64,000 nucleotides of DNA. It comes from Mogibacterium timidum ATCC 33093. Lineage in GTDB: Bacteria; Bacillota; Clostridia; Peptostreptococcales; Anaerovoracaceae. Each line of letters begins with the position of its first letter. Positions within the stretch are counted from its first letter, which is position 1. Below are positions 56,504 to 63,678 of the stretch, piece after piece. Under the pieces are notes generated by a model, which was not told the origin of the DNA, ran no database searches, and worked only from the letters and a program-made list of their open reading frames with translations. A program made the translations under genes and the position numbers. Location: contig NZ_JALU01000005.1 of NCBI RefSeq assembly GCF_000525775.1, positions 1-64,000 on the forward strand, written 5' to 3'.

Positions 56504-57193
56504 ATGGCAAGATTAAATGTTAATCCGACAAGAATGGTCATGTCTAAGCTTAAGGGGCAGCTCAAGGTGGCTATCAAGGGGCACAAGCTCATGAAGGATA
56601 AGCGAGATGAGCTGATGCGTATCTTCCTTGATCTCGCTAGAGAGATCAGGGCTCTTCGCGAAGAGATTGAACCTATACTGGAGGATGTGTACGGAAGCTT
56701 CTCCGTTGCGCGTGCCGTAATGACACCGGAAATGTTGGAGGAAGCTCTGATGTACCCTAAGCAGAGCGTTAAGCTTGTAGCTACTGAGAAGAACGTGATG
56801 AGCGTCGATGTCCCATCCTTTGATTTTGAGCAGGAGAACACGCAGACTGGCAGCGTATATCCTTATGGATTCGCAACTACGTCGGGTGAGCTTGATAAAT
56901 CCATAGAGAAGCTGTCGGAACTCTTTCCTAAACTGCTTCGGCTTGCCGGAATGGAGAAGGAAGCTATGCTGATAGCCGATGAGATAGAGAAGACCAGAAG
57001 GCGCGTTAACGCCCTTGAGTACGTCAAGATACCTGACTATCAGGAGACCATCAAGTATATCAAGATGAAGCTTGATGAGAACGAGAGAGGTAACCAGACG
57101 AGACTCATGAAGGTCAAGGACATGATACTGCATGAAAATATTGAGCAGCAGCGTGCCAAGGATGAAGAGATGCTCGCCAGTCTGGCAGAGTAA
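56504..57193 (+). CDS. ntpD: V-type ATPase subunit D (central shaft)
   Basis: 229 residues with the opening ARLNVNPTRMVMSKLKGQL and the long antiparallel coiled coil of the rotor axle (NALEYVKIPDYQETIKYIKM near the second helix). It is the last gene of the operon, 24 bp after ntpB and followed by a terminator at 57225. No ntpH or ntpJ homologue follows. Confidence 0.95.
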   Translation: MARLNVNPTRMVMSKLKGQLKVAIKGHKLMKDKRDELMRIFLDLAREIRALREEIEPILEDVYGSFSVARAVMTPEMLEEALMYPKQSVKLVATEKNVMSVDVPSFDFEQENTQTGSVYPYGFATTSGELDKSIEKLSELFPKLLRLAGMEKEAMLIADEIEKTRRRVNALEYVKIPDYQETIKYIKMKLDENERGNQTRLMKVKDMILHENIEQQRAKDEEMLASLAE

Positions 57194-57224
57194 GAGCTTA
57201 GGTATTACATTCCTATAGAGTTAG

Positions 57225-57250
57225 AGCGGAGCCGAGAGACTCCGCTTTTC
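57225..57250 (+). terminator. Terminator of the V-type ATPase operon
   Basis: AGCGGAG (57225-57231) and CTCCGCT (57240-57246) form a 7-bp stem with an 8-nt loop followed by TTTTC. It lies 31 bp after the ntpD stop. Confidence 0.7.
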
Positions 57251-57362
57251 TGTTGGTTCCAAAGAGGCTATATCTGAGGGTTGTAAAGTTTTAGCTGTTG
57301 ATATTGACGGCTTTAATATTCTTGTTGAACAAAAAGAAAAGTTCAGAGACTACTGCTTATAG
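57249..57362 (+). pseudogene. Possible gene remnant after the ATPase operon
   Basis: An open stretch of 37 codons without a start encodes SVGSKEAISEGCKVLAVDID and continues GFNILVEQKEKFRDYCL before TAG. Composition looks protein-like, but no family is recognised. It could be the end of a deleted gene. The rest of 57363-57563 has only the hairpin at 57434. Confidence 0.35.
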
Positions 57363-57433
57363 CAAAAAATGGAATTGGGCACATTTGCTAACGATGAGCC
57401 CATATACGGCTTAATTTGGTTATCACTTTCAGG

Positions 57434-57476
57434 TTATAAACCAGGGCGGAGTCATGTGCTCCATCCTGGTTTATAA
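57434..57476. terminator. Hairpin upstream of the phosphohexomutase 3' end
   Basis: TTATAAACCAGG (57434-57445) mirrors CCTGGTTTATAA (57465-57476), and the inner GGAG/CTCC pairs (57448-57462) lengthen the stem. It lies 88 bp downstream of the phosphohexomutase gene (-) and could end that transcript or the remnant on the + strand. Confidence 0.65.
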
Positions 57477-57563
57477 ATTATTGATACGATCAAACGGGGG
57501 ACGTGAGTGGAATTATATTATGCATTGTACCCTTACCGTGTTATAAAGTTAGTCAATTGCAAT

Positions 57564-59063
57564 TCATCTATCGCAGGACTGAAGTATAACTCCTGACTGC
57601 GTCTCCATAAATTCTTTAATTTTATCCAGTGCAAGCGGTATTCCGCCTTCATTACTCGACTCGACGTTGAGCGGCATAACCGGGTCGTGAAGCGATTTCC
57701 TGAGCAGGAACCAGCCGCTGTGACCACCAAGGTCGAAGTTGACTCTGACCCCCTCGTAGTTAGGCTGCTCCGGCGATAGTCCATCTGTTTGCTCAACCCA
57801 CATCTTCATATCCTCAAGAATCTTATCACCGACTTCACTGTAATCTTCAGTTGTGAGATCAAATCTAATCTCTACGGCTTCTGCGGGTTCTCCGAGATCT
57901 GCGATCATGGTTTCGATGCCTTTGCCTTCCTTCTTGAGGTTAGCCGCGTTAATTATAATCTGAACTGCCAGAAATGCACCGTCATCCAGATAGTAGTTGT
58001 CAGAGTATGCAGCATGTCCGGAAGTCTCAATTGCCAGGAATGCCTGTTCGCCTTCCTTGGACAACTCCATAGCCTTGTTAATGACATTGCGATATCCGCG
58101 CTTAAAACGAAGATGCTTGAGCCCAAGCTTATCCTCCAGGAAAGTGTGCAGCTCGTTGGATGTGATGCTGTCTGTGACAACTGTGCCACCGGGATAATCA
58201 TCCGCACCGATTGCGGCAGCTAGAGCGACGATTCCGTTGCGGCTGATAGGCTTGCCATCAGAGGATACGGCTGCGCTTCTATCCACGTCCGTGTCAAATA
58301 TTATTCCGAGGTCTGCACCTGTCTCACGAACCCGCTTGCATATGGAAGTCATGGCATCCTTGTTCTCCGGATTCGGCTGATGGTTCGGGAAAGTTCCGTC
58401 CGGATCGAGGAACTGACTGCCGCTGATGTCAGCGCCGAGAGGGGCGAGGACACTGTTTGCAAAGAATCCGCCCGCACCGTTACCTGCGTCTACCACAATC
58501 TTCATGTTGCTGAGATCTCCTCCGACTCCCATGCTGATCATCGAGCGCAGGTGAGCGGCATACATCTGCATCAGGTTGACACTCTCTGCATGGTATTCAA
58601 AAGGCAGTATGTGAGCACTTGCGGCGTATTCGAGTACTTCCCTTATGTCGGATTTGTTGAGACCACCTTCAGCGGTGAAGAATTTGAAACCGTTCCTGTT
58701 AAACGGCAGGTGGCTCGCTGTGACCATAATTGCTCCATCAAATTCATAGTACGGCATGATTGTCGACATATACATCGCCGGTGTAGATGCAAGCCCTGCA
58801 TCGCTGACCTGCACACCTAGATAAGCCATGCCGGACATCAGAGCATCTGCAAGGTCGATCCCCGAGAGTCGCGGATCTCTGCCGACGCATATCTTGAGGT
58901 CAAACGAATTCTTCCCGGTCTTGAAGCCTAGCCAATGTGCAAATGACGCACCAATTGCCAGCGCATCGTAGCGAGTCAAATTAACTTCTTCACCCTCAAC
59001 ACCGGGAAGCGCGATACCTCGGATGTCGCTGCCGTTTTGAAGCTTAAATATTTCTTTACCCAT
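57564..59063 (-). CDS. Phosphomannomutase/phosphoglucomutase
   Basis: 499 residues. The phosphoserine loop TASHLPFNRNGFK (about residues 125-137), the metal-binding DTDVDRSA and the sugar-binding ETSGHAAYSD are clear, and the phosphate-binding C-terminal domain ends after RKSLHDPVMPLNVES. It interconverts hexose 1- and 6-phosphates for wall or capsule sugars. The ATG at 59063 is preceded by AATGGGAGAG. It stands alone amid decayed sequence and is intact. Confidence 0.92.
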   Translation of the reverse strand: MGKEIFKLQNGSDIRGIALPGVEGEEVNLTRYDALAIGASFAHWLGFKTGKNSFDLKICVGRDPRLSGIDLADALMSGMAYLGVQVSDAGLASTPAMYMSTIMPYYEFDGAIMVTASHLPFNRNGFKFFTAEGGLNKSDIREVLEYAASAHILPFEYHAESVNLMQMYAAHLRSMISMGVGGDLSNMKIVVDAGNGAGGFFANSVLAPLGADISGSQFLDPDGTFPNHQPNPENKDAMTSICKRVRETGADLGIIFDTDVDRSAAVSSDGKPISRNGIVALAAAIGADDYPGGTVVTDSITSNELHTFLEDKLGLKHLRFKRGYRNVINKAMELSKEGEQAFLAIETSGHAAYSDNYYLDDGAFLAVQIIINAANLKKEGKGIETMIADLGEPAEAVEIRFDLTTEDYSEVGDKILEDMKMWVEQTDGLSPEQPNYEGVRVNFDLGGHSGWFLLRKSLHDPVMPLNVESSNEGGIPLALDKIKEFMETQSGVILQSCDR

Positions 59064-59363
59064 GTTTCTCTCCCATTATGTATTGAAAAAATAAACCGAA
59101 TGTTGCCTTTTGATTGACCACATAATTAAATCAACGCGAGTATGCATTTCCTTATGGTACAAATATATTATCAATATTATACAAAATAATTGTCCGGAAA
59201 GGTTGGGAACTTGGTGATATAGGAATAATAAATATGATTATGTTCAACTGTCATTCCGGGATTATGTTCAAGTATCATAAGGCACGAGAATTTAATTATC
59301 AAATCGCAGAGAAGGCTTTTGCTTCTAATGCTTGTTTTTTCTGTAATTCCTATTCCCGTGAAG

Positions 59364-59564
59364 ACCACCGTCAATAGCATCCGCGCTTTCGAGGCCGGAG
59401 ACAAGGTTTGTCTGCAGACCGTCTACAGCTTCGCCGGAGTCGGCGAGCAGGCAGCTTTCGACATCTTCCGCTTCAATGTTGACGACAAGCTTGCCAAGCA
59501 TTGGGCTGTTATGGAGACCATTGCTGCCAAGGCGATATGGCAGAATCAGAACGGTGAATTTTAA
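59364..59564 (+). pseudogene. C-terminal remnant of a SnoaL/NTF2-like protein
   Basis: The frame encodes FEAGDKVCLQTVYSF, then AAFDIFRFNVDDKLAKHW and NQNGEF. This is the usual C-terminal half of predicted SnoaL-like proteins (pattern DIFRFENGKIVEHWD...NGMF). The N-terminal half is missing, and the preceding codons from 59319 are unrelated. It directly precedes the Rrf2 regulator, so it may be what is left of that regulator's former neighbour. The rest of 59064-59363 holds no gene. Confidence 0.7.
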
Positions 59565-59569
59565 TGTAA

Positions 59570-59601
59570 CCGTTGAAATTACAACGGGCTTAATGTAGAA
59601 T
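59570..59601 (+). promoter_or_regulatory. Promoter and operator of the Rrf2 gene
   Basis: TTGAAA (59573-59578) and TAGAAT (59596-59601) are 17 nt apart. CCGTTG (59570-59575) and CAACGG (59582-59587) form a dyad around AAATTA that covers the -35 element. This suits autorepression by the Rrf2-family protein encoded 20 bp downstream. Confidence 0.7.
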
Positions 59602-59621
59602 GGTAGCCGGAGGTGGTTCAT

Positions 59622-60062
59622 ATGCAGATATCGAGCAGATTTACCGTGGCTTTACATATCTTCACCTGTGTGGATACGTTTAAGGATGAATATAAGGTGA
59701 CGAGCGACTTCCTCGCAGGTAGCATAGGAACCAACCCGGTCATTATTCGCAAGATACTCACACAGCTTCAAAATGCAGGACTCATCACGGTAACAAGAGG
59801 AACCGGCGGAATCAAGCCAACAAGAGAACTGTCGGAAATATCCTTCTATGATGTATATCAGGCTATAGAGCCTTTGGAGGGCGGTGATTTGTTCCGGTTC
59901 CATGAGAAGCCGAGCCCACAGTGCCCTGTCGGAGGTAATATCCATGCATTGCTGGACGCAAAGCTGAACGCGATCCAGAATGCGATGGAGGACGAAATGA
60001 AGAAATATACAATAGAGGAGCTGCGGACGGGAATGCAGGAAATTTTCGGGAAAGAAGCATGA
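59622..60062 (+). CDS. Rrf2-family transcriptional regulator
   Basis: 146 residues from the ATG at 59622 (GGAGGTG upstream). It begins MQISSRFTVALHIF, the winged HTH runs to GLITVTRGTGGIKPTREL, and SFYDVYQAIEPLEG follows, all typical of Rrf2. Only one Cys (CPVGG, near residue 104) is present, so it lacks the three-Cys iron-sulfur site of IscR and resembles YwnA-type members. A dyad overlaps its promoter. The sirtuin gene lies 99 bp downstream. Confidence 0.88.
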   Translation: MQISSRFTVALHIFTCVDTFKDEYKVTSDFLAGSIGTNPVIIRKILTQLQNAGLITVTRGTGGIKPTRELSEISFYDVYQAIEPLEGGDLFRFHEKPSPQCPVGGNIHALLDAKLNAIQNAMEDEMKKYTIEELRTGMQEIFGKEA

Positions 60063-60161
60063 TACAGAAACAGATGTGCGGCCGGAACGGCTACTCGCCT
60101 ATCTTGTGGAGTAGTTAAAGGGCGATCTTCAATATTTTTAAGGATGAGGACAAAAAATACT

Positions 60162-61163
60162 ATGAAAAGCTTATACGGTGAACTGCCGAACGGCTATCAG
60201 GAAAGTATCCGGAAAGGAATCAGCGCGGTGAGGTATCTCAGCGGACATATGTCCTATGGTACAGGTACAGTAGAGGAATGCGTCAGCAGATTGAAATATG
60301 AATTGGATAATGCCGATGCAATTGTGATTGGAGCCGGAGCAGGCTTGTCCACGTCAGCGGGACTTACCTACAGTGGTGAACGATTTGAGAAATACTTTTT
60401 TGATTTTGCGAAGAAATATGATATCCGTGATATGTACTCCGGCGGCTTTTATCCTTTTCCGGACGATGAAACACGTTGGGCATGGTGGGCAAGGCATATC
60501 TATTACAATCGCTATATCGACGCTCCGAAGCAGGTATATCAGGAATTGTATGAATTCGTGAAGGATAAGGATTATTTCGTCATCACCACTAATGTGGATC
60601 ACCGGTTCCAAAGGGCGGGGTTTGATAAAAAACGGTTGTTCTATACACAGGGTGACTATGGTTTGTTTCAGAGCGTGAATCCATCACTGCAGAAGACCTA
60701 TGATAACGAAGAATGGGTTATGAAAGCAATGGCGGCACAGGGTTTTATCAAAGATGAAAGAAGAATATTCCAGGTACCGGAAAGCAGCAGTATCACCATG
60801 CGGATTCCAACCGACCTGATCCCGAAATGCCCGGATGACGGTTCAGAGGTCACTATGAATCTTCGCGCGGATGATTCCTTTGTTGAGGACGAAAGATGGC
60901 ACAGAGCATCGGCGGCTTATTACGATTTCCTTCGCAGACATGAGGGTCTGCATGTACTGTATCTGGAACTTGGCGTTGGAGCCAATACGCCTGTCATCGT
61001 GAAGTATCCGTTCTGGCAGATGACACTTGCCAATGAGAAGGCTGTTTACGCCTGCATAAATTACGGAGAAGCATTCTGTCCGGGCGAGCTTGAAAATCGA
61101 AGTATCTGTATAGATGCGGATATTTATGAAGTGCTAAGAAAATACGCCTATGGGCATTTCTAG
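60162..61163 (+). CDS. Sir2-family protein, class M-like (putative protein ADP-ribosyltransferase)
   Basis: 333 residues from the ATG at 60162; an in-frame ATG at 60144 is possible. NAD-binding motifs of sirtuins are present: GAGAGLSTSAG, then TTNVDHRFQRAG. The place of the catalytic HG reads FYTQGDYG, so the His is replaced by Gln, as described for class M sirtuins (SirTM) that ADP-ribosylate a lipoylated carrier protein. The zinc-finger cysteines of deacetylases are not evident. SirTM genes normally sit with a macrodomain protein, GcvH-L and a lipoate ligase; none is seen here. A hairpin ACGCCTATG/CATAGGCGT (61144-61179) spans the stop codon. Confidence 0.82.
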   Translation: MKSLYGELPNGYQESIRKGISAVRYLSGHMSYGTGTVEECVSRLKYELDNADAIVIGAGAGLSTSAGLTYSGERFEKYFFDFAKKYDIRDMYSGGFYPFPDDETRWAWWARHIYYNRYIDAPKQVYQELYEFVKDKDYFVITTNVDHRFQRAGFDKKRLFYTQGDYGLFQSVNPSLQKTYDNEEWVMKAMAAQGFIKDERRIFQVPESSSITMRIPTDLIPKCPDDGSEVTMNLRADDSFVEDERWHRASAAYYDFLRRHEGLHVLYLELGVGANTPVIVKYPFWQMTLANEKAVYACINYGEAFCPGELENRSICIDADIYEVLRKYAYGHF

Positions 61164-61220
61164 GGATACTCATAGGCGTGTAATAGATTGTAATATGAGT
61201 TGCTTTATCTCCTTCTTAAA

Positions 61221-61304
61221 TCAGTCGAACTGCTTATTCCCGCAGAAACGTGCATACTGCACAACGGCCTCAAATTGCTCCGGAAGATATGTTTCGATCA
61301 ACAT
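61221..61304 (-). CDS. Possible small ORF or remnant, 27 codons
   Basis: On the minus strand ATG at 61304 opens a 27-codon frame with GGAG about 9 nt upstream. The product includes LIETYLPEQFEAVVQYARF and ends FCGNKQFD, a composition that looks protein-like. No family is recognised. A gene remnant is as likely as a small gene; the remaining 61164-61455 interval shows nothing else. Confidence 0.25.
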   Translation of the reverse strand: MLIETYLPEQFEAVVQYARFCGNKQFD

Positions 61305-61455
61305 AAAAGAAATGCTCCTACATGATGATATACCCGTCGTGTATACCATCATAGATGAAAAGCATTAGACTTTCAATTGGAGAACCAATAATATGTAATC
61401 AAAGACATCGGAAGCATCTATAAACAGAAGCAGTATACGAAGGAGGATATCGATA

Positions 61456-62057
61456 ATGAAAAAGATATGGTCTGTTCTGCTGGCCGCAGCTATGATGCTT
61501 TCCCTAGCGGCATGCGGAAGTTCAAATAATAACACTTCGGAATCATCTAAAAAAAGGGTTCTGAATTTAAAGGGAAAGCCATCGTTGTTTATTATTCCGG
61601 TTCGGGAAATACAAAGAGAGTTGCAAATTTCGTAGCTGACGAGCTCGATGCAGATACTTTTGAGATAATTCCCGCCGTGCCTTATTCTGATAGTGACTTG
61701 AACTGGAGAGACCGGAACAGCCGCGTTAATAGAGAGCACGACAACGTATCTCTTCAGTATGTAAAGCTTGCCTCAACAGAGGTTCCGAATTGGAGCGATT
61801 ATGACGTGGTTCTGTTCGGTTATCCAATCCGGTGGGGTGAAGCACCGTGGATCGTGAACAATTTCATCAAGAGCAACAATTTCACCGGGAAAAAGGTCGT
61901 TCTATTTTGCACATCCGCAAGCTCAGGAATTGGAAGCAGCGGAACAAATCTTGAAAAAATGGCAGGGACAGGTGACTGGCTTGAAGGAAAACGCTTCTCG
62001 GAAAAACCCAATAAAGGCTCGGTCAGGGAATGGGTTCGGGGACTGGATCTGAAATGA
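61456..62057 (+). pseudogene. Flavodoxin-like lipoprotein gene, frameshifted at an A7 run
   Basis: AGGAGG precedes ATG 61456. The first frame encodes a lipoprotein signal (WSVLLAAAMMLSLAAC, Cys about residue 21) and a Ser-rich linker, then meets TAG after 59 codons. From the run AAAAAAA (61549-61555) the -1 frame carries on without break: KGKAIVVYYSGSGNTKRVA is a flavodoxin FMN loop, and FGYPIRWGEAPWIVNNF and FCTSASSGIGSSG follow to the stop at 62057. One extra A would restore a protein of about 200 residues. It could be a recent null allele, a sequencing error, a phase-variable switch or a slippage-expressed gene. Confidence 0.8.
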
Positions 62058-62238
62058 TCATCCCCGTATCGGCGGGCTTGGTATCTGCGGTTCCGGCTCA
62101 TATATGTCGGTTGCCGGTGTGAAAGAGCCGCGAATCAAGTCTGTTGCTGCAATCGTTCCCGCCATCTCCGACATTTCTGCTTCTCCGATGATGGGTTTTT
62201 ATAAAAAAGCAGATAATTTACGGAGAAAGAGGCGATAG
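62053..62238 (+). pseudogene. Remnant of an alpha/beta hydrolase gene
   Basis: A frame without a start encodes HPRIGGLGICGSGSYMSVAG, then VKEPRIKSVAAIVPAISDIS and a short tail to TAG. This is the nucleophile-elbow region of YcjY/dienelactone hydrolase-like proteins (pattern DPxRIGxxGICGGGGY...DPRIKAVA). Both ends are missing. It overlaps the stop of the flavodoxin gene, showing that the two were fused by a deletion. Confidence 0.7.
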
Positions 62239-62259
62239 AGTAATAATTCCACATATAAC

Positions 62260-62306
62260 AAACAAATCCGCAGACAGTTGAAGCAATGCTGTCTGCGGAT
62301 TTGTTT
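62260..62306. terminator. Strong hairpin after the hydrolase remnant
   Basis: AAACAAATCCGCAGACAG (62260-62277) mirrors CTGTCTGCGGATTTGTTT (62289-62306) perfectly, 18 bp with an 11-nt loop, and the stem itself is A-rich on the left and T-rich on the right. It probably still ends the flavodoxin transcript. Confidence 0.8.
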
Positions 62307-62430
62307 CGTCACAGAAATTATACAGACCGAATTAAGCTTTATGCTATTATTAACAGTGCGTTATGAGAGACTGCAACATTGAGTTAGCTATTTGGCAGTG
62401 ATATAATCTAGCCTTGGAGATGTGAACCAT

Positions 62431-62460
62431 AGCATAATATAGCATAATATAGAATAATTG
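62431..62460. repeat. Tandem 10-bp repeats before the sortase gene
   Basis: AGCATAATAT is repeated at 62431-62440 and 62441-62450, with a degenerate third copy AGAATAATTG at 62451-62460. It lies in the short leader of the sortase gene, where a change in copy number would alter promoter spacing. Confidence 0.75.
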
Positions 62461-62484
62461 GGAGAGAACAGAAGGAGAGCTGTT

Positions 62485-63435
62485 ATGAGAAGTGACAAAT
62501 ACAATGACGTCAAGCCTAATCAGATAGTGTCTGAAGAGGTTGCTGTTGAGCCCAAAGGAGTTGCAGAAGTCGATACCTCAGAGTCTCTTAATAGGGGCAA
62601 AAAAGCGAAAAAGGCTAAGAGCAAGGTTAAGAAGAAAAAGAAGAACCGTGCAGTTGACTGGGCATTTAGAGTCATAATATTTTGTCTTGTTTGCGTAATT
62701 TTGATTAGCGGTTATAAGGTAGGTACAGCGCTTTATAATTACTACCATTCAAGAAGCGGCTTCAAGGAGGTCGCAAAAGAAGCCAAGGTCGACCCTAATC
62801 AATTCACGGGAATTGTTGATTTTGCAGCTCTCCGGAAGCAGAATCCGGATGTTGTAGGTTGGATTTACCAGAAGGATACGATTATCAATTATCCGATTAT
62901 GCGTGGCAACAATAACGATATCTATCTGCATACAGATATTAAGAAGAAATATAGTGTGTCCGGTTCAATCTTCATGGATTACCGTAATTCTGCCGATTTC
63001 TCGGATTTCAATACGATTGTGTATGGGCACCATATGCATGACGGCAGTATGTTCAAGTCGTTGAGGGGGTATACGAAGGAAAACGATTATTATGACAGTC
63101 ACAAGACCTTTGAGCTTATTACACCTGATGCCAAATATCATCTGCAGGTATTCGCTTCTTATATCACCCCGGCAACCAGCGATGCCTATAAGAATTCATT
63201 TAACAGTGAAGCAGAAAAACAGGCTTTCATAAACTATGCCAGGACAAATTCAAAAATCAGCGTAGAGGGCGTTAATATCTCTACTAAGGATAGGATCGTT
63301 ACGCTAAGCACCTGTGCATACGACTTCGACGAAGCCAGATATGTGGTTGTATGCAAGATGATTCCGTGGACTAAGGCTGAGGTCAGAGCAGGAGAAAAGC
63401 TTCAAGCAAAAATAGATAAGCAGAACGGCAAATAA
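62485..63435 (+). CDS. srtB: Class B sortase
   Basis: 316 residues from the ATG at 62485 (AAGGAG 8 nt upstream). A long cytoplasmic Lys-rich N-terminus (AKKAKSKVKKKKKNRAVDW) precedes one membrane helix (about 75-95). The extracellular sortase domain has GWIYQKDTIINYPIMRG, the catalytic His in YGHHMHDGSMFKSL, the nucleophile in LSTCAYDF (TLSTC) and the Arg in DEARYVVV. These mark class B, not class A or C. It joins proteins with a suitable sorting signal to the wall or a pilus. No substrate gene is adjacent. Confidence 0.9.
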   Translation: MRSDKYNDVKPNQIVSEEVAVEPKGVAEVDTSESLNRGKKAKKAKSKVKKKKKNRAVDWAFRVIIFCLVCVILISGYKVGTALYNYYHSRSGFKEVAKEAKVDPNQFTGIVDFAALRKQNPDVVGWIYQKDTIINYPIMRGNNNDIYLHTDIKKKYSVSGSIFMDYRNSADFSDFNTIVYGHHMHDGSMFKSLRGYTKENDYYDSHKTFELITPDAKYHLQVFASYITPATSDAYKNSFNSEAEKQAFINYARTNSKISVEGVNISTKDRIVTLSTCAYDFDEARYVVVCKMIPWTKAEVRAGEKLQAKIDKQNGK

Positions 63436-63521
63436 GGATTCGGCAAAAATTTGAAATTACGGCGAATATAAAGAAAATAACCGATTTGCTCTTGAATACA
63501 GTAATTAATAGTAATTATGGG

Positions 63522-63556
63522 GAATCGTTGCAACCGGATGCGGCGGTTTCCTTTTT
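63522..63556 (+). terminator. Probable terminator of the sortase gene
   Basis: GGAATCG...AACCG (about 63521-63536) can pair with CGG and GGTTTCC (about 63541-63551), followed by TTTTT. The stem has mismatches, so it is less certain than the other terminators here. Confidence 0.45.
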
Positions 63557-63678
63557 AAGCATTTTTAAGCTGTAAAGCAGGCATAATTGCTGCTGTCAGT
63601 CCCCTTTTGATATTTGCCGGTACAGTATATAATCATCTAAAAGGTAAACTTATCTAAATGAAAGTCCGAGGTGCACTC

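Noticed and set aside
61150-61368. 72-codon + strand frame after the sirtuin
   Set aside because: It starts inside the sirtuin gene in another frame, across a hairpin, and has no ribosome binding site. The minus-strand 27-codon frame in the same place looks more protein-like.
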